This document shows, piece by piece, positions 60,289 through 64,000 of a stretch of 64,000 nucleotides of DNA (positions are counted from its first letter, which is position 1; each line of letters begins with the position of its first letter). The DNA is from Sipunculus nudus (taxonomy: Eukaryota; Annelida; Sipuncula; Golfingiida; Sipunculidae). A program made the position numbers and the translations under genes. The stretch spans positions 53,331,624 through 53,395,623 of the forward strand of contig CM049308.1 of NCBI GenBank assembly GCA_026874595.1. The letters are read 5' to 3'. The notes under the pieces are model-generated. The model did not search any database. It saw only the letters and a list, made by a program, of their open reading frames with translations, and was not told the origin of the DNA.

Positions 60289-62588
60289 CGTACGTAGAGC
60301 CATTGATTTTCCGTGATGGCGGGAAACGGATGGAATTCGCGGAAAACGCAATTTGAAACAGAATTTGCAACTTGACACGGAGTCTGGGTAACATGGAAAA
60401 AATTTAGAATTTTCTTCACTAAGTCACATGATATTGGCATTTCCAATTCCTCAGAGCTTTCAGAAATCCAGAATCATTTAATACCAGTTTATATACAGTG
60501 GTGACCTGCACCACATTTACTGTCAAATAGAGGCCCCTGCGTTGGCTATCATACATCATAGCTCGCATAACTTTATGTTGTGACCCATGGCTTAACGTAA
60601 CAGGTGTCAGGTGTGACCCGCGAGTCGACCCTAAAAACATGCAATGTGCCTGACCTTTAGGCTTATTAATATTCAGACACGCGACCCCTTACGATTCAGG
60701 GGAATCCCCTGCTTTCAAACAGCAATGCAATCACGCTGAATGCAAACTTTGTCCAGTTTAACCAAAACTAAAGCGGTATTTTAACTCATCTATACGCCCA
60801 CGTCATAACTGGTCAAAAAGAATTGCACGGGGGGCATTCTTCAAAGCCTTCACCGCTAGAAAGCGATGGAGTCACGTGAACTTTTGTCAAAAATAGGAGT
60901 AGGTACTTTGCATAATTTATGCGTTGACCTTAATTAATATGCCCAAGAACAAGCTGTCCCCCTTTTCTTGACGGCGCATTCACTTGTGCTTGTTTTCAAA
61001 GTAAGCTCGCTTGTGTATCATATCGCTGCGCGCAGTGAATCTCTTATATGCCCGCGCTTGACATGTCAGGGAGGAACCGGCACTTTCTTTTCACAGAAAT
61101 ATAACGCCAGTTCTTGCGAAATCGCATTTAATTATATGAAACTTGGGTTTTGTTCACTTTGCAACAATTATTATATAATTTTATTCGACAGAACGATGTC
61201 GTGCCCATGTAAGTTAATATACTTTGACAGTTATAAACAGTCAATGAGATCGTCGATCGTGAAGTTTTATGATTCAGATTGGGAACTAGGGCTGAAAGGA
61301 GTACTCGAGTACTCGAGTCCGGGTAATACTTACCGAGTACTCGAGTCCAAGATTTGGACTCGAGTACTCATGTATGTACATGCATATATGTACATTACTA
61401 CAAATTTTAGGACAGTCTGTAGGATTATTTATCCAATGTCGTAGCCTAACGTAGGGCTCTAAACATATGCTAGTCAAATTAACCGAGGTCTTGTTATGAC
61501 ATATATCTATTCCTTCGTTGCCATAAAGTTAAGCTGTCACTATGTCAAATTTATGCATTTTTTGCATCGGTAAACAGATGTTTGTTTTATCTTCACAGCA
61601 TTGCCATGGTAACGAATACTCGAGTCCGAGTCGGCTAATGCCTATCGGGTACTCGAGTAAAAAATTTTGTACTCGTTTCAGCCCTATTGGGAACGGTGTA
61701 AATTGCAAATGTCCAATAAAGATAGACAGAAGCCTGAAATTATGAGAGTAAATATAAAAGAGAATTATGTTGTTTTATTTTTTTTCTTTGGTAATTTTAT
61801 TTTACTTTACACACAACTTGTTAGAAGATGTGCCACCACAAATTTCATTAAGAACTGGCCAGTGCTGAGAGTGCTACCATGTACATGTGTACAGCTGAGC
61901 ACTCCAGCCTCTTATCAGCCCTTGTTGACAGCATGTCATTTATTATCTTTGGCTTGGGGACTACTTGCTGACTCATGGAACACGTTTAACATGTGCAGGA
62001 ATGCACCGACACCTAATAATTACTGTTGTAATAAGTAATTTTATTAATGTTACCTGTAAATTCAGAGGGTAAGAATTGGAAAACTAAATTAGCATGAGCA
62101 GTTCTGAATACACTTAACAGTAGGGCCTAACTTGAATATCGCATTCTTGTCATTGTGTAACATGTCACATTAAAAGATTATATATGAACTGTTTTTTCCT
62201 TCTTTATTTTTAATAAGAATAATGGATGATCAGACTATACAATAATTGTTCCTGTTACAGTCTCAGCTAAGGTACTGGTAATAAAATCTGCATTTGGCTT
62301 GAACTGAATTTTTAGCAATGAATGAAATTTTACATACTCAACGTTTTTTCCATTCCATTTATAGATCTGTACACAGTAGTGTAAAAATGTACATTACAAG
62401 TTACATTAAGACTTGACATATATTTATATCTTTTTATATGATTTAAAAACAGTAAACTAAACTATCTTGTCAGCAAAAATAATGGATCTGGCTCCCAGGA
62501 ATACGAAACAGAATTGAAACGGAATTTGGTGATGAATGAAACGGAAAAGCCTTGTTTTTGAAACGGAAAATCATTGGCTCTACGTACG
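60289..62588. mobile_element. 2.3-kb inverted-repeat element
   Basis: CGTACGTAGAGCCATTGATT on the left and the complement of CGTACGTAGAGCCAATGATT on the right mark the ends. Both go on with TTCCG and then GGAAACGG/GAAACGGAA words. The interior has no transposase that I can recognise and contains a later hAT-type MITE. The superfamily and target duplication are not determined. Confidence 0.65.
61287..61686. mobile_element. 400-bp hAT-type MITE with 8-bp target duplication
   Basis: Ends TAGGGCTGAAAGGAGTAC and the complement of TAGGGCTGAAACGAGTAC. The flanks are TTGGGAAC on both sides (61,279-61,286 and 61,687-61,694), an exact 8-bp duplication as made by hAT transposases. The arms are filled with ACTCGAGT/GTACTCGAGTAC palindromes. 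There is no coding capacity. Confidence 0.9.
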
Positions 62589-64000
62589 GGCCAGTTTCGA
62601 TACATTACACTGCAGATTAGGTTGCTAATTAGGTCCTTTCCAGAGGTGTGATAACTTATCCTACTGTGCAGATGCAACATTCTGTCTTGTTAATCATTTT
62701 ACTCCCGAGGTTTTCATATTCGCGATAATTCACGCGAAATTAAAACCCTCTCGAATAAAAAGGCAACCACGGTAATACGGTATATGTATAGAAAAAAATC
62801 TAGTGCTCATCTTAACTAGAGATAAAGCAGAAATGGTTTGCCGCTAGAACCCTGTATACAGTGGATAAGTCTAAGTCAATTCCATTTCAAATTTCAGAAT
62901 TATACCTAGATGTATACAGGCCTTGCCTTTTTAGGGAATATATACAAATCACCTACAAATATAGATGTGATACCACAGTAAAGGTGGGTGGTCAGTGGTT
63001 AATGATGCTGTTATCATTTAAACCAATTTCGAAAGTGGCTCTCTAATATGATGAATTCCACCTATATATACGCACATGTGGAGCAGCCCGCCTTCTGTTG
63101 GACGAAGTTTCAACAAACCTATAGCCTGTTAAAGTCTTCTGGAGAGATGACTGTGCATGGCATAAATGGAAGAGCTAATTCGAGCTATAGAGCTATATGA
63201 GGCTCCAACAGTTTAAATTAGTCGATATATTGCTATCGACTGAGCTATTGCCGTTTCTTGGCCATGGAGCTCATTTGTACTTAATAAAGATCTATCCTCA
63301 CAAGAATTTAGATACATATACTAAAGTATTTAGATGAAGTAATACCGATACTTGTAATTACGTTTTCTTTACAGCCGAGACAACCCGACTCAGCAGACAC
63401 TTTATAATTGGGCTTGTAAGCCTATAACGTGACAAGAAGTGCGCTGGTCGTAGACTCTCTAATGTCAGAGGGCCGAAATGGCGCTAGTTTTCCACACAGA
63501 GATAGATCACTGTACGGTATATATACCATGCAGCATCTGAGGTAGTATTTGCTTCATGTGATATATAAATATTCCAGCCATACCTTTTATACCTTTTTTA
63601 TTCATAATAAGCTGTTCAGAACACAAAAAATAACATTCTGTGCGATCCTTTCGGCCACAGATCACGGAGCGAGAGGGTGATATTTTGCTTTAGTTTAAAA
63701 TTTACAGGTTAAGACAAAATGTGTAAAGTTTCGCAGGTTGTCGGATTTTGCGCATGCAATTCTTTGAATGGTGTCGTCTGAACATTAGAATTTTAGAGAT
63801 TAATACGTTTATTAAGAAGAAAAAATAAATTTGATGATTCGTTCAAAGGATCGATACACCAGAAAGCAACATTACCTAGGACTGTGTGCATTATCTAAAG
63901 ACATGACCCTGGATGTTAAACTATAGGAACGGCCTTTCTGTATAATAATATTATTTCCTTGGTTTGGCTAAAATTTTTAATTCCCTTTTTTCTTTAATTT
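62589..64000. other. Non-coding stretch to the window end
   Basis: No repeat, RNA gene or supported coding exon is seen. The ORF at 62,861-63,046 has no features of a real protein. Confidence 0.45.

Overview
This window looks like nuclear DNA of an invertebrate animal. It is AT-rich, full of (TA)n, (AAT)n and poly-C tracts, has spliced genes with short exons, and is densely packed with animal-type mobile elements (Gypsy, Harbinger, pogo, hAT-like and Mutator-like elements, a non-LTR fragment and a tRNA-derived SINE). A marine lophotrochozoan such as a mollusc would fit, but this is a guess from the repeat style. I see no prokaryotic operon, CRISPR array, rRNA or canonical tRNA gene.

Only one host protein gene can be followed: a Ser/Thr protein kinase on the + strand, about 5.9-27.5 kb, in about ten exons. 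Splice phases agree across the exons from the ATP-binding loop to the C-terminus. This copy is broken several times: a 2-base frame slip in the hinge exon, an in-frame TGA between DFG and APE, and a 3.4-kb terminal-inverted-repeat element inside the C-lobe exon with a 9-bp target duplication. A 12.8-kb Gypsy element also fills the intron before the catalytic-loop exon.

Region by region. 0-5.9 kb: a 270-bp tandem repeat, microsatellites and an LTR-type solo LTR inside a (TA)n tract. 5.9-27.8 kb: the kinase locus with the Gypsy element (long, about 2.5-kb LTRs, gag, pol, and an extra zinc-finger ORF after pol) and the exon-7 transposon. 27.8-32.7 kb: tandem arrays and duplications. 32.8-49.2 kb: a nest of transposons. 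A Harbinger element holds a hAT-like short element, a second hAT-like insertion, a pogo element whose transposase ends in a PHD-like finger, a GC-rich foldback element and a Mutator-like element with about 740-bp terminal repeats. 49.2-60.2 kb: mostly non-coding DNA with a non-LTR retrotransposon 3' end, a promoter-like block, paired nuclear-receptor-type palindromes, a SINE, and a second copy of the LTR family in the opposite orientation. 60.3-62.6 kb: another inverted-repeat element with a 400-bp hAT-type MITE inside it. The last 1.4 kb shows nothing recognisable.

Nothing here is a clearly new biological system. The strongest points are the kinase locus, whose lesions can be read exactly, the layered transposon nest whose insertion order can be deduced, and two autonomous-type elements with unusual accessory modules (a zinc-finger ORF after Gypsy pol; a PHD-like finger and a coding minisatellite in a pogo transposase).
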